NCBI RefSeq assembly: GCF_001654865.1
Contig: NZ_LXEO01000046.1
Coordinates: forward strand, 1 to 58,806
DNA length: 58,806 bases
Source: Buttiauxella noackiae ATCC 51607
GTDB lineage: Bacteria > Pseudomonadota > Gammaproteobacteria > Enterobacterales > Enterobacteriaceae
Reading direction: 5' to 3'
Below the pieces are notes generated by a model. The model worked only from the letters and a program-made list of their open reading frames with translations. It ran no database searches and had not been told where the DNA came from. Made by a program: the position numbers and the translations under genes. Below are positions 48,012-57,203 of this stretch, piece by piece (the first letter of the stretch is position 1; each line of letters opens with the position of its first letter).

Positions 48012-50474
48012 TTAAACTCCTAACTTCCATGACAAAGTGCGCAATAAGTCGGCGAAAACACCGGCAGCAGTAACATCATTTCCTGCTCCGTAGCCACGCA
48101 GGACTAACGGCAAAGGCTGGTAATAATGGCTGTAGAAGGCCAACGCATTTTCGCCATTTTTAACTTTATACAATGGGTCGTTGCCATCCACCGCATCAAT
48201 TTTAACTTTACAGCTACCGTCTTCTTCAATCACGCCGACATAACGCAGCACTTTTCCTTCATCACGGGCTTTTGCAACTCGCGCAGAGAACTCATCATCC
48301 AACTGCGGTAAACGGGACATAAATGACTCAACATCACCTGTAGAATCGAACGATTCAGGTAATACTGGTTCAATGATGATGTCCGAAAGCTCAAAATTAC
48401 TACCGGTTTCACGTGCCAGAATAAGCAGCTTACGCGCCACATCCATGCCAGAAAGATCATCACGTGGATCGGGTTCGGTATAACCCATCTCACGGGCAAC
48501 TTTGGTTGCTTCTGAAAGACTCATCCCCTCATCGAGCTTGCCAAAAATAAACGACAGAGAACCCGAAAGTACGCCGGAGAAACGTTGTAACTCATCACCT
48601 GCATTGAGCAAATTTTGCAGATTTTCTATAACCGGCAGACCGGCCCCTACGTTGGTGTCGTAAAGGAATTTACGACGAGATTTTGCCGCCGCATTACGCA
48701 TCTGGTGGTAGTAATTCATGGTGGAGGTGTTCGCCTTCTTATTCGGCGTCACCACGTGGAAACCTTCACCCAGGAAATCGGCATATTGGTCAGCCACCGC
48801 CTGGCTTGAAGTACAGTCAACAATGACCGGGTTCAGCAAGTGATACTCTTTCACCAGGCGAATCAGGCGCCCAAGATTGAACGGCTCTTTTGCCTGGGTC
48901 AGTTCTTCCTGCCAGTTGTCCAGATTCAGGCCATGAATATTGGTCAACAGCGCTTTCGAGTTCGCAATACCACATACACGCAGATCGATATGCTTTTGCT
49001 TCAACCACGCCTGCTGGCGTTTCACTTGTTCAACTAATGCCGCACCGACGCCGCCCACACCAATCAGGAAGACTTCGATTACCTGGTCGGTATTGAATAG
49101 CATCTGGTGCGTCACGCGCACACCTGTTGTCGCATCATCGTTGCTAACCACAACGGAAATTGAACGCTCGGAAGAACCCTGCGCGATAGCGACGATGTTG
49201 ATATTGGCGCGGGCAAGGGCTGCGAAGAACTTCGCAGAAATACCGCGCAGGGTACGCATACCATCCCCGACAACAGAGATAATTGCCAGATGCTCCATGA
49301 TCGCCAGTGGCTCAAGTAGGCCTTCTTTGAGTTCGAGATAAAACTCGTCATCCATCGCACGACGCGCACGTATACAATCCGCCTGCGGCACACAGAAGCT
49401 GATGCTGTATTCAGAGGAAGACTGAGTAATCAGTACCACCGAAATTCCAGCGCGGGACATAGCAGCAAAGACGCGTGCCGCCATACCCACCATGCCTTTC
49501 ATTCCTGGACCTGAAACGTTAAACATCGCCATGTTATTCAGGTTAGTGATGCCTTTCACCGGCAGGTCATCTTCATCGTTTTTCGCCCCAATGAGAGTGC
49601 CTGGCGCTTGCGGATTTCCGGTATTTTTAATCAGACAAGGGATTTGGAACTGAGCGATAGGGGAAATAGTGCGTGGATGAAGAACTTTTGCGCCGAAGTA
49701 AGAAAGCTCCATGGCCTCCTGATACGACATCGATTTCAGAAGCCTGGCATCTGGCACCTGTCGTGGGTCGCAAGTATAAACACCATCCACATCAGTCCAG
49801 ATTTCACAACAATCTGCACGTAAACAAGCAGCCAGTACGGCGGCAGAATAGTCAGAGCCATTACGCCCTAACACCACTAATTCGCCTTTCTCATTCCCGG
49901 CAGTAAAGCCCGCCATCAGGATCATATGGTCAGCCGGGATACGGCTGGCTGCAATGCGACGAGTGGACTCAGTAATATCTACAGTAGACTCAAGGTAATG
50001 CCCAACAGCGAGAAGTTTCTCTACCGGATTGATAACCGTCACATTGTGACCGCGAGCTTTAAGCAATTCAGCCATGATAGCGATAGAGAGCTTTTCACCA
50101 CGGCAGATGATGGCGGCGTTGATGCTGTCCGGGCATTGTCCCAACAGGCTAATACCGTGCAGGACATGCTTCAGCTGCGCAAACTCCTTCTCAACAAATG
50201 CCTTGAGCTGCAACAGTGGGAAACCCGGCTGTGTATCTGCGAGACCATTTAGAAGTTCGCTGAAAATGCGTTCGGCATCGCTGATATTCGGTAAGGCATC
50301 CTGGCCGCCGATTGTTTTTTCAATCATGGCAACGAGGTGATTGGTAATTTTCGCCGGGGCAGACAGCACGGTCGCAACCTGCCCCTGTTTGGCATTACTT
50401 TCCAGGATATCGGCAACACGCAGAAAACGCTCCGCATTTGCCACTGAAGTACCACCGAATTTCAACACTCGCAT
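48012..50474 (-). CDS. thrA: Bifunctional aspartokinase I / homoserine dehydrogenase I
   Basis: Catalyses the first and third steps from aspartate to threonine and is feedback-inhibited by threonine. The 820-residue protein equals the E. coli length: aspartokinase domain from residue 1 ([15 protein letters not shown]), two ACT regulatory domains at about 315-460 and homoserine dehydrogenase from about 465 ([13 protein letters not shown]). The dehydrogenase active-site region contains [33 protein letters not shown]. First structural gene after the thrL attenuator. Confidence 0.99.
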   Translation of the reverse strand: MRVLKFGGTSVANAERFLRVADILESNAKQGQVATVLSAPAKITNHLVAMIEKTIGGQDALPNISDAERIFSELLNGLADTQPGFPLLQLKAFVEKEFAQLKHVLHGISLLGQCPDSINAAIICRGEKLSIAIMAELLKARGHNVTVINPVEKLLAVGHYLESTVDITESTRRIAASRIPADHMILMAGFTAGNEKGELVVLGRNGSDYSAAVLAACLRADCCEIWTDVDGVYTCDPRQVPDARLLKSMSYQEAMELSYFGAKVLHPRTISPIAQFQIPCLIKNTGNPQAPGTLIGAKNDEDDLPVKGITNLNNMAMFNVSGPGMKGMVGMAARVFAAMSRAGISVVLITQSSSEYSISFCVPQADCIRARRAMDDEFYLELKEGLLEPLAIMEHLAIISVVGDGMRTLRGISAKFFAALARANINIVAIAQGSSERSISVVVSNDDATTGVRVTHQMLFNTDQVIEVFLIGVGGVGAALVEQVKRQQAWLKQKHIDLRVCGIANSKALLTNIHGLNLDNWQEELTQAKEPFNLGRLIRLVKEYHLLNPVIVDCTSSQAVADQYADFLGEGFHVVTPNKKANTSTMNYYHQMRNAAAKSRRKFLYDTNVGAGLPVIENLQNLLNAGDELQRFSGVLSGSLSFIFGKLDEGMSLSEATKVAREMGYTEPDPRDDLSGMDVARKLLILARETGSNFELSDIIIEPVLPESFDSTGDVESFMSRLPQLDDEFSARVAKARDEGKVLRYVGVIEEDGSCKVKIDAVDGNDPLYKVKNGENALAFYSHYYQPLPLVLRGYGAGNDVTAAGVFADLLRTLSWKLGV

Positions 50475-50501
50475 TTATTATTACCCTTGAGTTTTTAGTC
50501 C

Positions 50502-50538
50502 AAAAAAAAGCCCGCACTGTTTAGGTGCGGGCTTTTTT
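50502..50538 (-). terminator. thr operon attenuator
   Basis: GCCCGCAC (50510-50517) and GTGCGGGC (50525-50532) form an 8-bp stem flanked by A and T runs, between the thrL stop and thrA. It is the terminator arm of the threonine/isoleucine attenuation system; alternative pairing occurs within the thrL coding end (CCCGCACCG at 50561-50569). Confidence 0.92.
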
Positions 50539-50556
50539 CGTTTTTCCTGGTATGCG

Positions 50557-50625
50557 TCAGCCCGCACCGTTACCTGTGGTAATGGTGGTTGTAATAATTG
50601 TTGTCATTGGGCTGATGCGAATCAT
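50557..50625 (-). CDS. thrL: thr operon leader peptide
   Basis: A 22-residue leader peptide, too short for ordinary gene finders. It starts MIRISPM and continues with TTIITTTITTGNGAG, so 12 of its 22 residues are threonine (7) or isoleucine (5). Scarcity of charged tRNA-Thr or tRNA-Ile would stall ribosomes here and prevent the attenuator from forming. The C-terminal TTGNGAG and the CACAACATCC leader before the ATG match E. coli thrL. The N-terminal half differs, with an extra Met at residue 7. An upstream promoter is at about 50660-50690. Confidence 0.93.
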   Translation of the reverse strand: MIRISPMTTIITTTITTGNGAG

Positions 50626-50659
50626 GGATGTTGTGTGCTCTTAATATGATTTACCTATA

Positions 50660-50689
50660 TTGACTAAAGTATCCGACGGCCTAAGTCAA
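50660..50689 (-). promoter_or_regulatory. Candidate thr operon promoter
   Basis: Minus-strand TTGACT (-35, 50684-50689) is followed after about 17 bases by a TTTAGTCAATATAGG stretch that holds a weak -10, as in the E. coli thr promoter (TTGACTTAGG...). The remainder of the gap up to lasT (50690-50782) holds nothing I can name. Confidence 0.65.
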
Positions 50690-50782
50690 TTTATTTTTAA
50701 TTTTACCGCTATTAGTGACACAACTTCTCAACGCTGAAAAAGCAGCAAAAACTGCACTTATTACGCTGAAAAAATGGGGGTA

Positions 50783-51511
50783 TCACACCCCATCCTCACT
50801 GCCATTAGAGCCGTTACCAGCATTATTCTCTGGTAACTTTTTTTCAATATCATGGAGCAAACGGTGCAACATTGCCGTGTCGCGCTGGGCTAACAGACCA
50901 AGACGCTGTTGCAGCCAGTCCACCATTTTTTGGTCGCTGCTCACCTCAACACGTTCAAGCAAGACAGTGATACGGGAACGCAATGCATTTAGCTGTTTGG
51001 CATCTACCACATCATGTTCTGGCACAGGGAGCTGCATAAGCGCTGACAGTTGATAACAGTAGACCATCACAGCCTGGCCAAGGTTAAGCGACGGATAATC
51101 CGCAACCATCGGTACGCCGGTTAGAACATCTGCCAGTTCGAGTTCTTCATTGGTCAGCCCCGAATCTTCACGACCAAACACCAGTGCCGCAGTGCCTACC
51201 CAAGTACGCTTTTCTTCAAGTAATGGAACCAATTGTTGCGGTGTGGCGTAGTAATGAAATTTAGCGCGGCTGCGAGCAGTGGTTGCAATCGTAAAATCGA
51301 CGTCATGCAAGGCTTCCGCCAGCGTATTAAAATGCTGTGCATTATCAAGAATATCACCAGAACCATGTGCAACCCAGCGCGCTTCAGGTTGCCGATCGGC
51401 TTCACTATCAACCACACGCAGTTCAGCAAATCCCATAGTCTTCATCGCTCGGGCTGCTGCACCAACATTTTCAGCTCTGGCTGGTGCGACCAAAATAATT
51501 AAAAAACGCAT
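50783..51511 (-). CDS. lasT: SPOUT-family RNA 2'-O-methyltransferase LasT
   Basis: A 242-residue SpoU-class (SPOUT) methyltransferase, predicted to modify tRNA or rRNA riboses; the E. coli counterpart is YjtD/LasT beside arcA. The N-terminal RFLIILVAPARAENVGAAARAMKTMGF, central LVFGREDSGLTNEELELADV and MVADYPSLNLGQAVMVYCYQL motifs define the AdoMet-binding knot. The start at 51511 (MRFLIILV) is chosen by family agreement; an upstream extension has no support. The C-terminal tail (NNAGNGSNGSEDGV) is longer than in E. coli. Confidence 0.95.
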   Translation of the reverse strand: MRFLIILVAPARAENVGAAARAMKTMGFAELRVVDSEADRQPEARWVAHGSGDILDNAQHFNTLAEALHDVDFTIATTARSRAKFHYYATPQQLVPLLEEKRTWVGTAALVFGREDSGLTNEELELADVLTGVPMVADYPSLNLGQAVMVYCYQLSALMQLPVPEHDVVDAKQLNALRSRITVLLERVEVSSDQKMVDWLQQRLGLLAQRDTAMLHRLLHDIEKKLPENNAGNGSNGSEDGV

Positions 51512-51926
51512 TAAAGTTCTCTTTAAAAAAAAGTGCCCGTTATTGGACATTCATAAGTTTCAAATGATAATACGCATCAAAAATTTACATTTGAGTAACA
51601 TTAATATATAAAATGAATGTAATGCGAATCATAAGCACCTCGAATACATATTGGTGGTTTGACCAGCAAGCAGCGATACAATAAATACCATCATCCATTT
51701 GTTTTTTATGAAAAAAAATCCACATTAGCACTATCATCAATCTGATTTATGTTCTTTACTAATCAATTCATGTAATTATATATTTTATTAAAATATTGTG
51801 ATGAAAGGTGGCAAAACGCTACGATGATTTCATCAAACTGTTAACGTGCTACAATTGAATTTGATATATGTCAACGAAGCGTAGTTTTATCAGATGTCTA
51901 AAGCGGTCCTGCCTGTTATGTTGCTG
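51512..51926. other. AT-rich gap between lasT and yjjY
   Basis: A 415-base AT-rich stretch without a supported gene. A 23-codon frame begins near 51612 but has no ribosome-binding site. Only promoter material for lasT is likely. Confidence 0.5.
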
Positions 51927-52058
51927 TTAAAATGGTATAGGATAACAACCGTTTTTGACACCGTCGGGTCCAGAGGGAAAAGTGCCCACGACCAAGCTAA
52001 TGATGTTGTTGACGTTGATGGAAAGTGCATCAAGAACGCAATTACGTACTTTAGTCAT
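51927..52058 (-). CDS. yjjY: Small protein YjjY homologue
   Basis: A 43-codon frame on the strand opposite arcA, too short for the usual cut-off. It begins MTKVRNCVLDALSINVNN, and the first 28 residues match E. coli YjjY as I recall it; the last 15 are quite different (ending KNGCYPIPF). The position between arcA and lasT, with the same orientation as lasT, is that of E. coli yjjY. No clear Shine-Dalgarno precedes the ATG. Because the conserved part lies in the arcA upstream region, the conservation may instead reflect arcA control DNA or leader RNA. Function unknown. Confidence 0.6.
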   Translation of the reverse strand: MTKVRNCVLDALSINVNNIISLVVGTFPSGPDGVKNGCYPIPF

Positions 52059-52154
52059 GTTACGCCCAGCATGTTAATTTTTGGCATGTATTAGGCAGGT
52101 CAGGGACTTTTGTACTTCCTGTTTTGATTTAGTTGGCAATTTTAGGTAGCAAAC

Positions 52155-52871
52155 ATGCAGACCCCGCATATTCTTATCGTCGAAGACGAATTAGTAACAC
52201 GCAACACGTTAAAGAGCATTTTTGAAGCTGAAGGTTATGATGTTTTTGAAGCGACAGATGGCGCTGAAATGCATCAAATCCTTTCCGATAATGACATCAA
52301 CCTGGTCATTATGGACATCAATTTGCCTGGCAAAAATGGCCTGCTGCTCGCACGTGAATTGCGTGAGCAAGCCAATGTAGCATTGATGTTCCTGACTGGC
52401 CGCGACAACGAAGTGGATAAAATCCTTGGTCTTGAAATCGGTGCAGATGATTACATCACTAAACCATTCAACCCACGTGAATTAACCATCCGTGCGCGCA
52501 ACTTGTTGTCTCGTACTATGAACCTGGGTGCAATCAGCGAAGAACGTCGTTCCGTTGAAAGCTACAAGTTCAATGGTTGGGAATTGGATATCAATAGCCG
52601 TTCATTGGTCAGCCCAAATGGTGAGCAGTACAAGTTGCCGCGTAGCGAATTCCGCGCCATGCTGCACTTCTGTGAAAACCCTGGGAAAATTCAGTCCCGT
52701 GCTGAATTGCTGAAGAAGATGACAGGTCGTGAACTGAAGCCACACGATCGTACCGTTGATGTCACAATTCGTCGTATTCGTAAGCATTTCGAATCGACCC
52801 CAGATACACCTGAAATCATCGCCACGATTCACGGCGAAGGTTATCGCTTCTGCGGCGATTTACAGGAATAA
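52155..52871 (+). CDS. arcA: Aerobic respiration response regulator ArcA
   Basis: OmpR-type response regulator of the ArcB/ArcA system, repressing aerobic respiratory genes under low oxygen. The 238-residue product equals E. coli ArcA. Phospho-acceptor Asp54 is in [12 protein letters not shown], the receiver lysine in [11 protein letters not shown]. The C-terminal winged helix includes [32 protein letters not shown] leader precedes the ATG as in E. coli. Monocistronic with its own terminator. Confidence 0.99.
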   Translation: MQTPHILIVEDELVTRNTLKSIFEAEGYDVFEATDGAEMHQILSDNDINLVIMDINLPGKNGLLLARELREQANVALMFLTGRDNEVDKILGLEIGADDYITKPFNPRELTIRARNLLSRTMNLGAISEERRSVESYKFNGWELDINSRSLVSPNGEQYKLPRSEFRAMLHFCENPGKIQSRAELLKKMTGRELKPHDRTVDVTIRRIRKHFESTPDTPEIIATIHGEGYRFCGDLQE

Positions 52872-52894
52872 ACCTGTAATCAAACATGAATATG

Positions 52895-52923
52895 AAAGGG
52901 CGGATTTTTAATCCGCCCTTTTC
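52895..52923. terminator. Bidirectional terminator between arcA and creD
   Basis: AAAGGGCGGAT / ATCCGCCCTTT form an 11-bp stem with a TTTTA loop and flanking A/T runs, between convergent genes. Confidence 0.92.
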
Positions 52924-52942
52924 TTTGGTCTCGATTATCTCT

Positions 52943-54301
52943 CTATTTCCACAATCGGAACCGCTCAGGATCTTTCTGGATCTCGCCATTTGCCGGTACC
53001 TGCACTTTCCTTGTCATTCCGTACCAATCGATATTTCGTGTCAGTAACATAATGGCTGAGAGCGCAACAAAAAGGACGCCAGTTCCAAGCAGCAGAGCAC
53101 TGTCTTCAGATTGCAAAAGCTGCCAGAGCACCGCATCCAGCATCAATAATCCCATGGTAAACATTGCACTCACTTTCCCGCTATTGAGGACAGCCTTAAG
53201 GTAAAAACCGTTAATTCCGGCACAAACCAGGCTCGCCAGCAGCCATGCTCCGTTAAATCCAATGTGCTCCGATACGGCCAGTAGAACGAGATAGAACATC
53301 ACGAGCGAAAGCCCGACCAGCAAATACTGCATCGGGTGTACACGCAGTCCGGTCAATGTTTCCAACAAGAAGAAGCTCATAAATGTCAGACCAATCAGAA
53401 GGATGGCATATTTTACAGCGCGATCTGTCAGTTGATATTGGTCTACAGGATTCGTCACCGTGACGCTAAAAGCCGGAAGGTGGTCAACATCAATGATTCG
53501 GCCGTCATAGAAGCTGGTGTTCAAATTGTTAGCAAACCAGGTACTTTGCCAGCTGGCGCTAAAGCCACTATCAGTGACAGTGCGCTGCTGCGGCAAAAAA
53601 TCGCCTATAAATCCAGGATGTGGCCAGTTGCTGGTTAAATTGAACTGGCTATTACGCCCAACAGGCACCACAGCAAGCTGTTTCGTTCCCATCAAATCCA
53701 GGTTAAAGCGCAGCGTAAGTTTCTCATCCTGGAGACGTTTTACAGGGAGAACGGCATGTAGACCCTGCCCTACTCCAGGCAGGTTGCTACCGGGTTCAAT
53801 CGGATAAGACTCACCGTTGATATCCAGTTCGCCCACTTTGCCAATACCGCGTGAGTCGCCGACGGCCAGCACCACGTATGGCGTACCAATAAGAGTATCG
53901 GGACCCACATCGTTTGAGAGCAACTGGCGATTAAACGTAGCATTCAGCGTGATAGCCGTGCGCCAGATTTGCCCCTCATAAATACCGATATGACGTGGTT
54001 CAACGGTTTGCTTCCCCACAATACTCAAGTTCTCCGGCAGGTAGTAACGAATGAACCGGCGCTCTTTTTTAATCTCTTTATCGTCTTCTATAACGGTCGT
54101 CAGCTCCGTTATGGGGATTGCGATCAGCGGACCCGTAATGGTTTGCGGGCCACTGGCACTTTGGCGCAGCGACTGTTCAACATCATCCCGATAACTGCTG
54201 CGTTCATTAACTAACGAACTGAGCATATTTAGTGGAATCAACAACACCACCATACATCCCAACAAGGTCATGACTTTCCAGAACAACGCAGATTTAAACA
54301 T
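52943..54301 (-). CDS. creD: Inner-membrane protein CreD
   Basis: Membrane protein of the Cre regulon, linked to envelope integrity and colicin tolerance in E. coli. The 452-residue product has an N-terminal anchor (LFWKVMTLLGCMVVLLIPLNML) and a long periplasmic domain with SGPQTITGPLIAIPITEL. About six C-terminal membrane segments include LHPMQYLLVGLSLVMFYL-like VHPMQYLLVGLSLVMFYL. The ATG at 54301 has GGAGGGG upstream. A cre-tag lies 63 bases upstream, so transcription by CreB is expected. Confidence 0.96.
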   Translation of the reverse strand: MFKSALFWKVMTLLGCMVVLLIPLNMLSSLVNERSSYRDDVEQSLRQSASGPQTITGPLIAIPITELTTVIEDDKEIKKERRFIRYYLPENLSIVGKQTVEPRHIGIYEGQIWRTAITLNATFNRQLLSNDVGPDTLIGTPYVVLAVGDSRGIGKVGELDINGESYPIEPGSNLPGVGQGLHAVLPVKRLQDEKLTLRFNLDLMGTKQLAVVPVGRNSQFNLTSNWPHPGFIGDFLPQQRTVTDSGFSASWQSTWFANNLNTSFYDGRIIDVDHLPAFSVTVTNPVDQYQLTDRAVKYAILLIGLTFMSFFLLETLTGLRVHPMQYLLVGLSLVMFYLVLLAVSEHIGFNGAWLLASLVCAGINGFYLKAVLNSGKVSAMFTMGLLMLDAVLWQLLQSEDSALLLGTGVLFVALSAIMLLTRNIDWYGMTRKVQVPANGEIQKDPERFRLWK

Positions 54302-54363
54302 AGTCCCCTCCATTTTTGATGGGCAGAGGATAGCGAGCGTTTGTGGGGGCTAAATGAAGTTAT

Positions 54364-54379
54364 GTGAAGGGACGGTGAA
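54364..54379 (-). promoter_or_regulatory. CreB-binding cre-tag upstream of creD
   Basis: The minus strand reads TTCACCGTCCCTTCAC, an exact match to the cre-tag TTCACNNNNNNTTCAC, in the creC-creD gap. It lies 63 bases before the creD start codon. Confidence 0.88.
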
Positions 54380-54388
54380 GTGCTGGAG

Positions 54389-55816
54389 TTATTTTTCAGG
54401 CAGTGTCAATCGAGCTTGCACACCACCTTCAGAACGATTCTTCAGACTTATCGTTCCACGATGCAAACGTGCAACTTCATGAACAAATGCCAGCCCTAAG
54501 CCACTGCTTTTTTGTCCGTTACTGCGAGGTAATGAGTAAAAACGTTCGAATACGCGTTCTTTTGCATAATCAGGTATCCCGCTTCCGGTATCAGAAACCA
54601 GAATGGTGGTCTGCCCAATATGTTGTTCAACACTTAAAACCACCTCCCCATCAGGCGGAGTAAAATCGAGCGCATTATCCAGCAAATTACCAACAGCTTG
54701 CTCAAGCAAAGCTGGATCACCTTCCACGACAAGCTCTTCGGGAACGTTTTTATCGATTCTTAGCGAGATTTGTTTACTGCAGGCAAGCACTTCACGGCTA
54801 TCGCATAATGAGGAAAATAGCGCTGGCAGATTTATCGGCTGAGCAGCAATTTCAACCCGGCTTTCCAGTTTTGCCTGGCGTAATAGATTATCGACCAGCT
54901 TCTGCATACGCAGATTTTGCTGAAGAATGTTCGCAGAGAACTTCTCCACAACTTCTGGCGGCGGACATTCTCGTAAAATTTCTGCCGCACCACGAATCGC
55001 CGCCATCGGGCTTTTCAACTCATGAGTCAGAGCATGAACATACTGTTCTATATACGTTTTCCCTTCGAGTTTCAGCCGCATACTTTCTAGCGCCAACGCC
55101 AACTTACGCAATTCGCTACTGGCCGGTTTAGGTAGCGGTAAAGGATGTTCAGTCGTGACCGAATCTGCATAGCGAACCAGTTTCCCGATGGCTCGGTTAA
55201 TCCACAGCACAAATCCGAAACCTATCAGCAAAGCGATGCCCAGTAATGCAACACCCGCCCACAGAATGCGTCGCTCACTGCGGCGTATAACCGGGTCCAT
55301 TGCGCTGTTTGGCTTACCGACACTCAATACACCAATGATATTTGGCCCATCGCGTACGGGTGCGGCCACATACATCACTGTGCTTTCAGGGTTATTAGCG
55401 TTTACTGGCGTGCTGCGTGCACCGTATTTACCCTGTAGCGTCAGCCAGACATCGTTCCAGCGCGAGTAATCCTCACCAGTTGCTTTGCCATTGGAATCAA
55501 ATAAAACGATGCCTTTCGTATCCGTCAGATAAACACGGTATTCATTTTTTGATTTGGTAATGCCACTAATATTGGCCTTGAAGGAGTGTTGATTAAGTCG
55601 GGAAAACGCCTGAGCGAGCTGGCCATTTTGTGCATTTCCCGCCAGCATATCGGCTTTAGCAAATTCGGCCAGTAGCGTAGCGGTATCAATTAGCGTGCCT
55701 TCCGTTGCGCGTCGAACGCCTGGTTTCACTTCCTGTAAAAAGATCGACAGCACAAACCAGGCCGCAATCGCCACAATCAAAAAATAGCCCAGCAGCAGGC
55801 GCATCCCAATGCGCAT
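54389..55816 (-). CDS. creC: Sensor histidine kinase CreC
   Basis: Inner-membrane sensor of the CreBC system, responding to growth on minimal media, fermentation products and, in some genera, beta-lactams. The 475-residue protein has an N-terminal membrane segment, a periplasmic domain and a second segment near 180-205, followed by HAMP and a HisKA domain with its phospho-His in HALTHELKSPMAAIRGA. The HATPase domain has VSDTGSGIPDYAKERVFERFY. The start overlaps the creB stop by one base. Confidence 0.97.
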   Translation of the reverse strand: MRIGMRLLLGYFLIVAIAAWFVLSIFLQEVKPGVRRATEGTLIDTATLLAEFAKADMLAGNAQNGQLAQAFSRLNQHSFKANISGITKSKNEYRVYLTDTKGIVLFDSNGKATGEDYSRWNDVWLTLQGKYGARSTPVNANNPESTVMYVAAPVRDGPNIIGVLSVGKPNSAMDPVIRRSERRILWAGVALLGIALLIGFGFVLWINRAIGKLVRYADSVTTEHPLPLPKPASSELRKLALALESMRLKLEGKTYIEQYVHALTHELKSPMAAIRGAAEILRECPPPEVVEKFSANILQQNLRMQKLVDNLLRQAKLESRVEIAAQPINLPALFSSLCDSREVLACSKQISLRIDKNVPEELVVEGDPALLEQAVGNLLDNALDFTPPDGEVVLSVEQHIGQTTILVSDTGSGIPDYAKERVFERFYSLPRSNGQKSSGLGLAFVHEVARLHRGTISLKNRSEGGVQARLTLPEK

Positions 55817-56511
55817 TAATTCACACCAAGACTGTAGCCTAAGCCACGATGTGTGTTGATCGGTGAAAGATCGGGGTTGATCACCCGCAGTTTGGCACGC
55901 AACGTTTTAATATGCGTGTCGACCGTACGATCAAAACTTTCTTCGGCTGCACTCCATACCAGATCCATCAGTTGCTGGCGGGAAAATACGCGACCAGGCC
56001 ACTGTAAAAAAGTCTTTAATAACAAGTATTCATAACGCGTCAGCTGCAATGGTTGCTGGCACCAGGAAATTTGCGCCGCCATTTCATTAAATTCAAATAG
56101 ATCAATGCGCAGAGTATTGCCCGCCAGGCTTTGCCGCTGCTTTTGCAAACGGCGCAGTACCGTTCGCACCCTTGCACACACTTCCCGGGGGGAAAATGGT
56201 TTGGCGATGTAATCATCAGCGCCAATTTCAAGGCCAATCAGCCTGTCGACTTCTTCACTGCGCGCGGTAAGAAACAGCAGCGGCAGATCCGGGTAATCCG
56301 CCAGCAGGCGGCGACATAATTCAAAGCCGTTAATATCAGGCAGGCCAACATCCAGAATAGCCAGGTCCGGGCGTTCTTCATGCGCAGCGTCCAGCACAGG
56401 CAAACCGCGATCGAAGGCACGCACGGAAAACCCTTCTTGCTGTAACGTGTAGATCAGCGTATCGGCAATACTGGTTTCATCTTCAACTAACCAGATAGTG
56501 GCCTGGTTCAT
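55816..56511 (-). CDS. creB: Response regulator CreB
   Basis: OmpR-family regulator activated by CreC that binds cre-tags such as the one before creD. The 231-residue protein has phospho-acceptor Asp54 (LAILDVGLPDINGFELC), receiver lysine in GADDYIAKPFSP and a winged helix with DRTVDTHIKTLRAKLR. The ATG at 56511 has GGGAG upstream; a longer frame runs into creA. 13 bases follow creA. Confidence 0.97.
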   Translation of the reverse strand: MNQATIWLVEDETSIADTLIYTLQQEGFSVRAFDRGLPVLDAAHEERPDLAILDVGLPDINGFELCRRLLADYPDLPLLFLTARSEEVDRLIGLEIGADDYIAKPFSPREVCARVRTVLRRLQKQRQSLAGNTLRIDLFEFNEMAAQISWCQQPLQLTRYEYLLLKTFLQWPGRVFSRQQLMDLVWSAAEESFDRTVDTHIKTLRAKLRVINPDLSPINTHRGLGYSLGVN

Positions 56512-56524
56512 CGCATGCTCCCTG

Positions 56525-56995
56525 TTACTTCCATGGCATAATTGGCACCGCACTTAGCGCATTTTTTGGTGAACCTTCGACCACTTTGTCGGAATACGCC
56601 AGATAGGCCAGAGTGTTACGTTTAGCATCATAGAAACGCACGACTTGCAGTTTCTTGAACACCAAGGATGTCCGTTTCTGGAACACAACATCGCCCTGAG
56701 TTTTACCCGCTTTGATTTTTTCGCTTAGCTCTACTGGCCCAACTTGCTGGCAAGAGATCGCCGCATCTGAAGTATCTTCCGCGAGTCCTAACCCACCTTT
56801 AATGCCACCCGTTTTTGCACGGCTAATGTAACAAGTGACGTTTTTAACATCCGGATCGTCAAATGCCTCAACAACGATCTTATGGTCAGGGCCAAACACC
56901 TTGAAAACAGTATCAACTGAGCCGATTTCTTCCGCCTGAACTCCCAGTGAAATAAACAGCAATGAACTAAGCGCGACTAAAACTTTATATTTCAT
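56525..56995 (-). CDS. creA: Periplasmic protein CreA
   Basis: Conserved secreted protein of unknown function, first gene of creABCD. The 156-residue product has a signal peptide ending LGVQA and the family motifs [40 protein letters not shown]-type core (start [14 protein letters not shown]). Two cysteines in this core could form a disulfide. Length matches E. coli CreA (157). The 208-base gap to the divergent rob gene contains their promoters. Confidence 0.96.
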   Translation of the reverse strand: MKYKVLVALSSLLFISLGVQAEEIGSVDTVFKVFGPDHKIVVEAFDDPDVKNVTCYISRAKTGGIKGGLGLAEDTSDAAISCQQVGPVELSEKIKAGKTQGDVVFQKRTSLVFKKLQVVRFYDAKRNTLAYLAYSDKVVEGSPKNALSAVPIMPWK

Positions 56996-57203
56996 ATTGT
57001 TACCATTAGTTAAGATTGCCTTAAGCGACTATTCACACCTTAGGCTAAAAAATCGTTAAATATCACGTTATTAATAAAATTGTTCGAATGAGTAACTGAT
57101 TTTGGCACGTCTTGTTAAAAAAAAACTCTGAATGTTATGAGAACAAAAAGTGCTATCATCGCCCGCATTAACGGCACTCGCCGTGTCAGGATGAGGATAT
57201 TAT

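Noticed and set aside
51612-51683. 23-codon frame in the lasT-yjjY gap
   Set aside because: No Shine-Dalgarno and no sequence character of a leader peptide.
51894-52094. 66-codon plus-strand frame upstream of arcA
   Set aside because: It overlaps the arcA leader and is antisense to the yjjY frame, with no family match; treated as leader DNA.
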